Source of the DNA: CAZRGV01 sp964599655
GTDB lineage: Bacteria; Planctomycetota; Planctomycetia; Isosphaerales; Isosphaeraceae
Length of the DNA: 41,711 bases
Direction: 5' to 3'
Assembly: GCA_964599655.1 (NCBI GenBank)
Contig: CAZRGV010000046.1
Span: forward strand, 1 to 41,711
The translations under genes were made by a program, and so were the position numbers. Positions 34,656 to 41,711 of this stretch are shown here, piece after piece. Each line of letters begins with the position of its first letter. Positions within the stretch are counted from its first letter, which is position 1. The notes under the pieces are model-generated. The model had not been told where the DNA came from, ran no database searches, and was given only the letters and a program-made list of their open reading frames with translations.

Positions 34656-36191
34656 TCAGGTTTCGATTCGCCTTCGGGCGAGGAGGCCGCCCCAGTCGTG
34701 GCGATGGCCCCAGATCAGGAGCGGGGGCACGATCCAGGCGGCGAGGATCAGGCCGCGCGTGATCAGGTCGAAATGGAGGCGATTCCTTCCCAGCGGGAGA
34801 TGGGCGGCCAGCAACGTTCCGGCGCCAAACCAGAGGAACGTCACGACGAGGCGGGACACGTGGGCCAGCCATCGCGTCAGGCCCAGATGGGGGACGAATG
34901 CGACGAGACTCGAAAGGAGAAAAACACTTGTGTATCCGAAGGTCATGCCCCAGGCCACGCCCACAATCCCGAGTCGAATCGCCCCGATGGCGCCGGCGCC
35001 CGCGACGATGGCCACGCCCAGGAGCGTCGCCAGGCAGAGGCGATAAGGACGGCCGATCGCGATGAGCAACTGACGCGCCGGCCAGGCCAGGCCGAGCAGC
35101 ACCGTACCTGGCAGCAGCGGCCGAAGGGCGGGAAGCCCCTCGGCGTATCGAGGGATCAACAGACCGAGAAACCAGGGTGCGAACACATAAGCGACGGCCC
35201 CACCCGCGGCGAGAATCGGGGCCTGGGCCTCCGTGGCCCGAGCCGCCTGCCGGGCCACCTCGACCGGGTCGTTCGTCCGGCCAAGCGTGGTTTGAAAATA
35301 CGTGTACAGCACCAGTACGACGCGGCCCGCGAGGTCGAGGCTCCAGCTCGTGCCGAGAATGGCGATTGAGTACAGACCGGCCGCCCGTTCGCCCTCGGGC
35401 ACGAGCGTGAGGATCAAGGCCCGGTCGAGGCTCAACACCGCGCCGAAGGCGGCCGTGTTGGCCAGGATGGGCAGGCCGGTGGTCATGAGCCTCCAGGCGG
35501 TCGGCGCGTGCCAGGCGTAGCGGAAGCGGAGTGGGTGGCAGGCATGTAAATACGCGATCTTGGATCCTTGAATCACGCCCACCGCGGCCAGCAGTCCCCA
35601 GAATCCGGCGAACCAGAGCCCGGCCGCGACGGCCACGGCCGAGACGATGGATTCGAGGATGTCGAGGCGGGTCGTCAGGGCGAACTCCTGGTGGGCTCGC
35701 AGCACGGCGATCAGAAAGCTCTCATAGCGACGGATGATGGCAAGGCCCGCGACGGCCACCAGGCCCCAGGTCCATTCGGCCGCCAGGGGGTCGCCGGTCA
35801 GGCTCGGAGCGCGCCAGCAGGCCCAGGCGATCAGGCACGCGGCGTAGCCCAGGCAGGTCATGGTGTTGGTCGTGTGGGCGATGTCGGCGATTCGTTGGGC
35901 TTCGGCCTTTCGGCCCGAGGCGCGGAGGATGGGGATCTCCTGCACGGCTCCCAGGCTGACACCCAGGCTGGAGCGGTTGGTGTTGTCGAGGAAGAGGCGG
36001 AGACCCGTGTAGACGCCCAGCCGCGACGGATCGAGGCCCCAGCGCAGGGCGAGGGAGGTCAGGGTGCCGAGGAGTCGTTCGAGCTGACCGCCCAGGGTGA
36101 CGATCAGGCTGTCTCGCACGGCCCGACGGCTCTCGGCCGAGGGTGCCGCGGCCGGTTCCGGTCGATGAGCGGGGCGGGTTAGCGTCGACAC
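34656..36191 (-). CDS. Oligosaccharide flippase (MOP/Wzx-like)
   Basis: 511 residues with about twelve to fourteen membrane segments, the normal size for polysaccharide flippases of the MOP superfamily. The N-terminus is hydrophilic (ESRRAVRDSLIVTLGGQLER) and the first helices carry LGVSLGAVQEIPILRASGRK, typical of this group, with later FGAVLSLDRALILTLVPEGE and LVLYTYFQTTLGRTNDPVEV. Such proteins turn lipid-linked oligosaccharides across the cytoplasmic membrane. The start overlaps the end of the methyltransferase gene by 13 bases, and the GT-C gene follows after 40 bases. Position between a methyltransferase and a glycosyltransferase supports a surface glycan pathway. The substrate is unknown. 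Confidence 0.87.
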   Translation of the reverse strand: MSTLTRPAHRPEPAAAPSAESRRAVRDSLIVTLGGQLERLLGTLTSLALRWGLDPSRLGVYTGLRLFLDNTNRSSLGVSLGAVQEIPILRASGRKAEAQRIADIAHTTNTMTCLGYAACLIAWACWRAPSLTGDPLAAEWTWGLVAVAGLAIIRRYESFLIAVLRAHQEFALTTRLDILESIVSAVAVAAGLWFAGFWGLLAAVGVIQGSKIAYLHACHPLRFRYAWHAPTAWRLMTTGLPILANTAAFGAVLSLDRALILTLVPEGERAAGLYSIAILGTSWSLDLAGRVVLVLYTYFQTTLGRTNDPVEVARQAARATEAQAPILAAGGAVAYVFAPWFLGLLIPRYAEGLPALRPLLPGTVLLGLAWPARQLLIAIGRPYRLCLATLLGVAIVAGAGAIGAIRLGIVGVAWGMTFGYTSVFLLSSLVAFVPHLGLTRWLAHVSRLVVTFLWFGAGTLLAAHLPLGRNRLHFDLITRGLILAAWIVPPLLIWGHRHDWGGLLARRRIET

Positions 36192-36895
36192 AGGTTGGCC
36201 ACGCAGAACTGGGACGGTGGTCCGTCGGGTTCGACGGGGATGGGGCCCGACTCGGCGAGTAAGATGCCTCGTTCGGCGTACCAGGCGGCCGTATCGTAGC
36301 CGTAACGGTTGTAGCTGACGTTCAGGTCTTCGTTATGCGCGGCCCAGCGCCGGGCGACGCGCGCCACTTCGCGTCGCATGCGCTCGGCGATCTCGGGTGG
36401 GTTGTGGAGGATGACCGCGGAGGTCAGCACGAGGTCGAACGCGCCGTCGGGAAAGGGCAAACGGTCGCCGGAACCGTGCACGAGCGTGATGCCCGACTGA
36501 CCTTCGAGGTAGCGAGTGGCCAGTTCGAGCTGGGTCGGGCTGAAGTCGAGGCCGACCATCGGGCAATCGAGGAACCGCCTCAAGGCACGGAGCTGTTTGC
36601 CGTAACCGCAGCCGACTTCCAGGATGGAGGCGGGCCGATAAGAGGCGACTCGGCGGGCCATCCACTCGGCCCGGGCGGTTCGCGCGGGCTGATCTTCCTG
36701 TTCCCGGAAATAATCCAGGCCGCCCCGGAGTGTCCAGTACGACCGAGGATCGGCGTAGAGGAGGCGGCGTTTCAAGCCTGGCCAGGGTTCGAGCGAGCGC
36801 CTCAGGGCCTTGTGCCAGGCGTAGCGCGGGCCTCGCGTGGCGAGGGCGTTCCAGGCCCGGATCGGCAAGGGGGCACGGCGGGGCTGATCCACCAC
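36179..36895 (-). CDS. Class I SAM-dependent methyltransferase
   Basis: 238 residues. Motif I is ILEVGCGYGKQLRALRRFLD (residues 91-110), followed by VGLDFSPTQLELATRYLEGQ with the acidic residue that binds the ribose, then GSGDRLPFPDGAFDLVLTSA and a helix IAERMRREVARVARRW. This is a complete Rossmann-like methyltransferase core. The N-terminal 80 residues are basic and may bind the substrate. The gene is the first in the minus-strand operon that continues with flippase, GT-C transferase and CDP-alcohol transferase, with a 13-base overlap to the flippase gene, so the target is probably a glycan or lipid-linked sugar. The final residues DGPPSQFCVANLCRR contain two Cys of unknown meaning. Confidence 0.87.
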   Translation of the reverse strand: MVDQPRRAPLPIRAWNALATRGPRYAWHKALRRSLEPWPGLKRRLLYADPRSYWTLRGGLDYFREQEDQPARTARAEWMARRVASYRPASILEVGCGYGKQLRALRRFLDCPMVGLDFSPTQLELATRYLEGQSGITLVHGSGDRLPFPDGAFDLVLTSAVILHNPPEIAERMRREVARVARRWAAHNEDLNVSYNRYGYDTAAWYAERGILLAESGPIPVEPDGPPSQFCVANLCRR

Positions 36896-37221
36896 GCGGC
36901 TCCGTTCTCTGGCACGGCGAGCGCTTCGGGCGCCGACCGTTCCGCGTTGGGTTGGTTGACCGAAATCCGTTTCTCAGATCAGGGAGGCCGCTTCGAACCG
37001 GCTTTGGCGGCGGGGAGTGTACGAGTCCGGCGTCGAACGGTCAAGGCAGGCTGGCAACCTGTCGAGGCTCGCCTTGACCCGATTTCGACGATGGATCGTA
37101 ATGGAGTCAGAGCCTTGCTCGGCCGAGTTTGCGGGTCCGATCTCACGGCTTATAATTGAGGATAGACAGGCGAGGCTCAGACGTCCCACCTTTCTCGGGC
37201 CGACCCAGGAGGGTTATCGGC
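36896..37221. other. Divergent intergenic region
   Basis: About 325 bases between the methyltransferase start (leftward) and the DUF2617 gene (rightward). No gene is seen. A rightward promoter is listed separately; I could not find an equally good one for the leftward operon. Confidence 0.5.
37129..37156 (+). promoter_or_regulatory. Possible sigma-70 promoter with perfect -10 for the DUF2617 gene
   Basis: TATAAT (37151-37156) is an exact -10 consensus in a very GC-rich genome. TTGCGG (37129-37134) lies 16 bases upstream as a partial -35. The gene starts 65 bases further on. Confidence 0.5.
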
Positions 37222-37785
37222 ATGGGTGTCAGTTCCGGACGGTCGCGTGTCGCCGACCTCGCGTTCCAGGTTTTCGGTCGCGCGCTTCATCCCGACTGGT
37301 TCTCCGTCCGTGAGTATCGTCGGATGACCCAGACCTCCTGGGAAGCCGATATACGGATTGTTGATGGTGGACATGCGATCATATGGGTGTCTGGGCCGAT
37401 ACGGTTCACGGAGATTCTCTCCGGGCCCGAGACTCCCTTGCCCGAGCCGGGCTTGCTCTATCACTCGCCGATTCGCCACGAACGGTCGGTGACGCTCCGG
37501 CCGAACGACCGGGTTGAGTACCAGACGTGCTTCGAGGCCGAGCGGGTCGATCGCGAGGTCTTCGCGCACCTGAGCGACGAGCTGATCCTGGACGCCTCTC
37601 GGGGCGGCCTGTTCCACCGCTTTGCACCGTCCAACCGGCTGGCCCCCGCGCCGTTGAGTTACCTTCGGGTCGAGTCGAGGGCCCGGGGGCTTTCGGTTCA
37701 ATCGGTCCACACGTTCCCCGAGGAACGGGCGATTGTGCGGACCCAGTCGCTGTTCGAAATTTGCCCACAACCCTCGAACCGCTGA
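37222..37785 (+). CDS. DUF2617 family protein
   Basis: 187 residues. The sequence fits DUF2617: the early block VADLAFQVFGRALHPDWFSV, then YRRMTQTSWEADIRIVDGGH with IIWVSGPIRFTEILSG, the central SPIRHERSVTLRPNDRVEYQ, and the end RGLSVQSVHTFPEERAIVRT. No signal peptide or membrane segment is present, so it is cytoplasmic. The biochemical role of the family is unknown. ATG 37222 has AGGAGG nine bases upstream, which fixes the start although the frame is open to 37156. It is convergent with the DUF3616 gene, with 32 bases between the stops. Confidence 0.83.
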   Translation: MGVSSGRSRVADLAFQVFGRALHPDWFSVREYRRMTQTSWEADIRIVDGGHAIIWVSGPIRFTEILSGPETPLPEPGLLYHSPIRHERSVTLRPNDRVEYQTCFEAERVDREVFAHLSDELILDASRGGLFHRFAPSNRLAPAPLSYLRVESRARGLSVQSVHTFPEERAIVRTQSLFEICPQPSNR

Positions 37786-37817
37786 GCGTTTCGAGAGAAA
37801 CCACCCATCCGACCTCG

Positions 37818-38807
37818 TCACGGTCGGATCGAGAGGCCCCGGAATCGTTGCCGATTGTCGGGAAGAGCCTTGCAGTCCTGGCCATCGACCGTTCGACGAC
37901 CGTCATCGCTCAAAACCTCGACTTCCTCGTCGTCGACGAAGAGGGCCTCAGGGGTCAACAAATCGAAGTCGATTCCATGGATTGGTTTCGGATCTTCGTT
38001 GCGTTTTCCCGACCAGCGATAGAGCCGGAACGGCCCCACTTCCCCGTCGGGCCCGGCCACGATGAGGTACAGGTCGCGCCGGGGCCAGTACGCGAGGCTC
38101 CGAACGCCGAGGCCATCCAGATCGAGCAGGATCGGTTTACCGAATTTGCCGGGTTTCCCCTCGATCACCTTGCGAGGATTCTTCAGCCGAACGAGCAGCG
38201 CCTTTTTGTCGGGGATCGGGTTGCGAAATCCGATGAGCAGGTCCCCCTGGGGTGTTGCGGCGAGGCCCTCGATGCTGAGCCCGCCTGGATCCTTGGGGGC
38301 CGTCTTCGCGGCGTGATCGAGGTGGAATCGTTGGAATTCCGGATCCTGAGCGAGGTCTTCGAGCAGGGTCTTGTACGCCTGGCCGACGGTTTCGACCGCG
38401 ATCGTTTCGCCCGAGGCGACGACCCGTGTCGCGAAGAGCCGACGGCGGTTCGGGCGAGGCTTTCCCTGGGCGTTGGTGCTGTGGGAGCCGATCCAGAAAA
38501 CGAGATCATCCAGACGCGCGGCCCCTTCCAGATCGACCTCGCGATGCGAATCCGTCAGGCCGAGAACCTCGTTCGCGATCGGGAACGATCGAAGAGGAAA
38601 CCCAGCCTGACCGCGACGGTAGAGGCGGAGCGCGGTCCGGTCGGTGTCTTCATCATTGGCCACAAGGAACAGGTCGCGTCCCACGCTGACCGCCGCCGAG
38701 GCATCGCACATTCCCTGATACTCAACCACAACGGATTGAGGGACGGCCGCCGACGCCAGCAATGCCACGAGCACGATGGCCGCCGTTGCCAACCGAGGAA
38801 ATCGCAT
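37818..38807 (-). CDS. Exported DUF3616 protein
   Basis: 329 residues. Signal peptide MRFPRLATAAIVLVALLASA, cleaved near AVPQS. The body is a DUF3616 domain: MCDASAAVSVGRDLFLVAND near residue 33, EVDLEGAARLDDLVFWIGSH near 92, then RRRLFATRVV, GLSIEGLAATPQGDLLIGFR near 190, SLAYWPRRDLYLIVAGPDGE near 240, and PEALFVDDEEVEVLSDDGR near the end. The repeats suggest a beta-propeller. Members have no known activity; the domain is found in secreted proteins. GGGAGGG lies six bases before ATG 38807. The gene upstream (39094) is divergent. Confidence 0.85.
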   Translation of the reverse strand: MRFPRLATAAIVLVALLASAAVPQSVVVEYQGMCDASAAVSVGRDLFLVANDEDTDRTALRLYRRGQAGFPLRSFPIANEVLGLTDSHREVDLEGAARLDDLVFWIGSHSTNAQGKPRPNRRRLFATRVVASGETIAVETVGQAYKTLLEDLAQDPEFQRFHLDHAAKTAPKDPGGLSIEGLAATPQGDLLIGFRNPIPDKKALLVRLKNPRKVIEGKPGKFGKPILLDLDGLGVRSLAYWPRRDLYLIVAGPDGEVGPFRLYRWSGKRNEDPKPIHGIDFDLLTPEALFVDDEEVEVLSDDGRRTVDGQDCKALPDNRQRFRGLSIRP

Positions 38808-39093
38808 GGCTGTCCCTCCCAGGGCCGCCCCATTCGTCGTTGAGCACCACATGACAACACGGGCGAATCAATACGGCGGGTGGCCGGATCGCAAACGAAT
38901 TACGACGAGGTTTGTCGGAGAAGGAGCGGTCTGACCTTCCGAGAGGGTTCAACAAGGGTCGAGTTCGGTCCTGGAGTTATCAAAGAACGGGTCGGGGACC
39001 GCCCGATAACGAATGGAGAAGTTCGTCCCGATCGACTCGGTTCGGTCGAGTCTTCGCGTCGATGGCCCCGGATTCCTTCGTTTGGTGAGATCG

Positions 39094-40413
39094 ATGAACG
39101 AGTCCAGCAGACGACGATCTCGGAACTATCGACCAGGGGCCGAGGCCTTCGAAGAGCGGCTCCTGCTGAGCGGGGCCACGTCGCCGATGCGAGCCGCCGC
39201 CGAGATGGGTCCGTTGCGGATGCCGGGATTCGAGCATCCGCTTCGGCCAAACACGCCCGTCTTGCCGTATGGTACCGAATCGAGCTCCGCGAGCTTCATC
39301 GACCCGAGCGTGCGGATCGTCCAGGGCCAGCGCATCGTCGTGGGATTGCAGTCGTACATCGCGCCTTACGGAACACTCGACGCGAGAGCCGGTTTCATCG
39401 TCGTCGGACACATTTCGACGATTCAGGACAACGCGGTCATCATTGCCAACCCTAACCGCGTGCCGGGGAACCCGGGCGTTTCGATCGGCAACGCCGTGGT
39501 CATCAGCTACGGCGCGACCGTTCGAGGGCCCAGCACGGTCGGCGGAACCGGAAACGAAGCGATTCCGACCTACGTCGGTCCGAACGCCCTGATCGACGGT
39601 GCGACGATCTCGCCAGGGGCGTATGTCTCGGCCCTGGCGCGGGTGGGGCCTGGCGTGACCGTGCCGTCGGGCATGAAGGTGCTGCCGGGCGCGAACGTCA
39701 CGACCGACGCCGAGGCGTCCGACCCCGGACTCGGCAAGGTTGTCCCGATCACGGCCGCCGATCAGAAGAAGATCCAGCAGGCTCTGTCCGATTCCATCGC
39801 CCTGGCGTCGGGTTACACGTCGCTCTACCAGGGGAACAAGGCCACGGGCGTCTCGCCCGGCACGACGGACCCGAACATTTACAGCGGCGACCTTTCCACG
39901 GTGCTGGGCGCGGGTCCGGAACCCGGTTCCAGCTTCGTGAAGTTCGAGCCTTCGCAGCGTTCCCCGAAATTCCCGAGTCCCCGACGAGGGCTGGTTGAGG
40001 CGAAACTTTCTCTCTTCCGGGCCAGGATCATCGGCGGGGTCGAGTTCCTCAACCAACGCGCTCAACAGGTGGCGCACAGCGTGGGGCGAAGCGATTCGAT
40101 TCGGGGTGATGTCGGTCAGCCGATCGTGATCGGCTCGATCGCCCGGCTCGGCAACGCGGTGACGATGCACGCGCCTCAGAAGGGCAAGCTCACGATCGGC
40201 CAGAACTTCCGCGCGGGGGATCGGGCGGTGATCCTCGGGGGCACCTCGGCGAGCATCGGCGACAACGTCGTGATCGGCTCGGGGGCGGTCGTCTCCAACT
40301 CCTCGATCGGTTCGGGCGCGTCGATCGGTGATGGGGCCTACGTGTCCAACACCACGATCCCGGCCGGCGCGGTTGTTCCTCCGGGCGCGATTCTCATCAA
40401 CCAGACGCTTTGA
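39094..40413 (+). CDS. Exported tandem left-handed beta-helix protein, gamma-carbonic-anhydrase-like
   Basis: 439 residues. The basic N-terminus and the motif AEAFEERLLLSG (16-27) match the N-terminal surface signal of many planctomycete proteins. Two hexapeptide-repeat domains follow: about 68-205 (DPSVRIVQGQRIVVG, YIAPYGTLDARAGFIVVGH, IGNAVVISYGATVRGPSTVG) and 335-437 (SIRGDVGQPIVIG, ASIGDNVVIGSGAVVSNSSI), joined by a helix (220-247) and a linker. Both resemble gamma-class carbonic anhydrase. By eye, the zinc His positions 81, 117 and 122 of the archaeal Cam enzyme correspond to Ile117, Tyr139 and Arg144 in domain 1. Domain 2 keeps Arg337, Asp339 and His359 but not the other two His. It is therefore probably structural or binding, not an anhydrase. 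The start at 39094 is preferred to 39013 because the surface motif then lies at the N-terminus. Confidence 0.78.
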   Translation: MNESSRRRSRNYRPGAEAFEERLLLSGATSPMRAAAEMGPLRMPGFEHPLRPNTPVLPYGTESSSASFIDPSVRIVQGQRIVVGLQSYIAPYGTLDARAGFIVVGHISTIQDNAVIIANPNRVPGNPGVSIGNAVVISYGATVRGPSTVGGTGNEAIPTYVGPNALIDGATISPGAYVSALARVGPGVTVPSGMKVLPGANVTTDAEASDPGLGKVVPITAADQKKIQQALSDSIALASGYTSLYQGNKATGVSPGTTDPNIYSGDLSTVLGAGPEPGSSFVKFEPSQRSPKFPSPRRGLVEAKLSLFRARIIGGVEFLNQRAQQVAHSVGRSDSIRGDVGQPIVIGSIARLGNAVTMHAPQKGKLTIGQNFRAGDRAVILGGTSASIGDNVVIGSGAVVSNSSIGSGASIGDGAYVSNTTIPAGAVVPPGAILINQTL

Positions 40414-40454
40414 TGAGAGCGCGTTCGAACGGCCAATCCAGCGCGCCGGAAACC

Positions 40455-40516
40455 ACGAGCCAGCCGAGGAACACGGAAGACGGATCGTGTCCTTCCGCGT
40501 CCCTCGGCCGGCTCGT
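40455..40516 (-). terminator. Long hairpin terminator, better paired on the minus strand
   Basis: Bases 40455-40479 face 40492-40516: 22 Watson-Crick pairs and three A-C mismatches (40462/40509, 40470/40501, 40473/40498) around a loop of about 12 bases. In the minus-strand transcript these mismatches become G-U pairs, so the stem would be continuous there. It lies between convergent genes and probably ends the oxidoreductase transcript. Confidence 0.6.
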
Positions 40517-40536
40517 TGGTGCGTTGGCCGCCGATG

Positions 40537-41711
40537 TTACGCGGTGCCCGGATGCATCCAGGGTTCGCGGTAGGGGCGTCGGAGCATGGCGGCGGCTTCG
40601 GTGTCGCCAACGATCCGCTCCTGGCGGGGATCCCACTGGATCTTGCGGCCGATCCGGCAGGCGATATTGCCCAGGTGGCAGACCGTCGCCGAGCGGTGGC
40701 CGATGGCCACGTCGCAGATCGGCGCCTTGCGGGTTTTCACGCAGTCAAGCCAGTTGGCGTAATGGTCGTTACTGACGTAAAGGTGAACATCCGTCTTCGC
40801 GAGCGGTTCCTTGGCGATCTCGGCGGGCTTCGACTCGATCTTGCCCCGGGTGACGTGGATCGAGCCGTGTTCCCCTTCGAAGGTCACGCCGCCTTGGGCG
40901 CGGTTGGTCCCCTGCTCGCAGACGATCACGACGCCATCGTCATAGGTGAACGTGACCTGGCTCGACTCGGGAACCTCGTACCAGCCGTCCTTGTTGTAAT
41001 GGGCGACTCCTTCGATGGTTACGGGTCCGGAGTCGTCGCGGCCGAGGGCCCACTGAGCGATGTCGAGGTGATGGGCGCCGAAGTTGGTCATCTGGCCGCC
41101 GGAGTAGTCCCAGAAGAACCGGAAGTTGTAGTGAACGTGCTTTGGGTTGTAGGGTTTCTCGGGGGCCGGGCCGAGCCAGAAGTTGTAGTCGAGCTCCGGC
41201 GGAGGCGCCGAGTCGGGCACGGCGGGACCGTCGAAGTTGACGCCGGGAAGGCCGACCAGGATGCGCTGGACCTTGCCGATGCGGCCGCTCCGCACGAGCT
41301 CGCAGGCCAGGCGGAACTTGTCGTCGGAGCGCTGCTGGCTTCCGGTCTGAACGATCCGGCCGTACTTTCGGGCGGCGTCGACCATGGCGCGGCCTTCGGC
41401 GACGGTGAGGCTCAGCGGCTTCTCGCAGTACACGTCCTTGCCGGCGTCGATGGCATCGTCGGTGATCCTCGCGTGCCAGTGGTCGGGGGTGGTCACGACC
41501 ACGGCGTCGATGTTGGGGTCGTCGAGGAGCCGGCGGTAGTCGTCGAAGGTCTTGATGTCGTGGCCGGTTCCCTTCTCGGCGAGATCCCTGGCCTGGGCCA
41601 GCACGGTTTTGTCGACGTCGCAAACCGCGACCGTGTGCGGCATGAGGCCCTTAAGGTTGTCCGTTCCCCGGTTTCGGACGCCGACGTGCCCGATGCGAAG
41701 GCGCGCGCTGG
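40537..41711 (-). CDS. Gfo/Idh/MocA family oxidoreductase (N-terminus cut by window edge)
   Basis: At least 390 residues are visible. The open frame reaches the window edge: upstream of the first in-window Met come RLRIGHVGVRNRGTDNLKGL, so the true start lies outside, and the Rossmann loop is inside the window. Family features are VAVCDVDKTVLAQARDLAEK, DAVVVTTPDHWHARITDDAI, KDVYCEKPLSLTVAEGRAMV with an intact EKP, then YNFRFFWDYSGGQMTNFGAH and HLDIAQWALGRDDSG in the C-terminal domain. This subfamily is often exported by Tat in planctomycetes, but the N-terminus is not visible. Substrates are unknown; polyols or sugars are usual. It is convergent with the beta-helix gene. Confidence 0.9.
   Translation of the reverse strand, partial: SARLRIGHVGVRNRGTDNLKGLMPHTVAVCDVDKTVLAQARDLAEKGTGHDIKTFDDYRRLLDDPNIDAVVVTTPDHWHARITDDAIDAGKDVYCEKPLSLTVAEGRAMVDAARKYGRIVQTGSQQRSDDKFRLACELVRSGRIGKVQRILVGLPGVNFDGPAVPDSAPPPELDYNFWLGPAPEKPYNPKHVHYNFRFFWDYSGGQMTNFGAHHLDIAQWALGRDDSGPVTIEGVAHYNKDGWYEVPESSQVTFTYDDGVVIVCEQGTNRAQGGVTFEGEHGSIHVTRGKIESKPAEIAKEPLAKTDVHLYVSNDHYANWLDCVKTRKAPICDVAIGHRSATVCHLGNIACRIGRKIQWDPRQERIVGDTEAAAMLRRPYREPWMHPGTA

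Noticed and set aside
39013..39093. N-terminal extension of the beta-helix protein
   Set aside because: It would bury the surface motif behind 27 extra residues, and no better ribosome site is seen at 39013 than at 39094.

Overview
The window looks like a scaffold piece from a high-GC planctomycete, most likely of the Isosphaeraceae type. The assignment rests on gene content, not on an rRNA gene: Flp-type pilins, many exported proteins of unknown function, a DUF1080 protein, DUF2617 and DUF3616 proteins, three Gfo/Idh/MocA oxidoreductases, a multihaem cytochrome, a beta-propeller/MauG-type cytochrome, an N-terminal cell-surface motif ending in ERLLLSG, and a protein of the NRRNATLSTGPKT type. 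Codon third positions are so GC-rich that long open frames lie opposite almost every gene. I treated those as shadows. There are two runs of N (22566-22638 and 26958-26994), and both fall inside coding regions. I saw no tRNA, rRNA, CRISPR array, transposase, integrase or phage gene.

Layout. 1-505: two tandem Flp pilin genes on the minus strand. 845-2819: a terpenoid-cyclase-fold protein followed by a Tat-exported DUF362 protein. 2992-5136: a glycogen debranching enzyme (GlgX). 5291-8869: an exported FG-GAP/VCBS repeat protein and a membrane-anchored coiled-coil protein. 9241-12066: an exported SnoaL/DUF1579-like protein and a Gly-rich/TPR protein, apparently one operon. 12191-14026: small exported proteins of unknown function. 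14145-15212: an oxidoreductase of the Gfo/Idh/MocA family. 15245-21410: an ABC-2 type permease, a GT-C glycosyltransferase-like membrane protein, a frameshifted two-domain ABC permease and a sugar phosphate isomerase/epimerase. 21411-23122: a low-complexity accessory stretch with a gapped protein gene and two copies of a palindromic repeat. 23123-26381: a seven-haem cytochrome and a propeller/di-haem cytochrome. 26492-30261: a second oxidoreductase, two zinc-ribbon membrane proteins and an Lgt-family membrane protein. 30510-31773: a CAP-domain protein convergent with a DUF1080 protein. 31845-36895: a tight minus-strand operon (methyltransferase, flippase, GT-C glycosyltransferase, CDP-alcohol phosphatidyltransferase) that reads like a surface glycolipid or polysaccharide locus. 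37222-41711: DUF2617, DUF3616, a beta-helix protein related to gamma-carbonic anhydrase, and a third oxidoreductase cut by the window edge.

How the genes fit together. Most of the window serves the cell envelope: pilus subunits, exported repeat proteins, surface glycan export and assembly, and periplasmic electron carriers. No complete new defence or mobile system is visible. The points most worth a second look are these. First, a palindromic repeat whose loop is inverted between two copies while the flank is not. Second, a duplicated carbonic-anhydrase-like beta-helix that has lost its zinc ligands. Third, several enzymes of familiar folds with replaced catalytic residues (Lgt-like, CDP-alcohol phosphatidyltransferase, CAP, Gfo/Idh/MocA). 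Fourth, a terminator hairpin whose mismatches become G-U pairs on only one strand. Comparisons with family residues are from memory and were not run as alignments.
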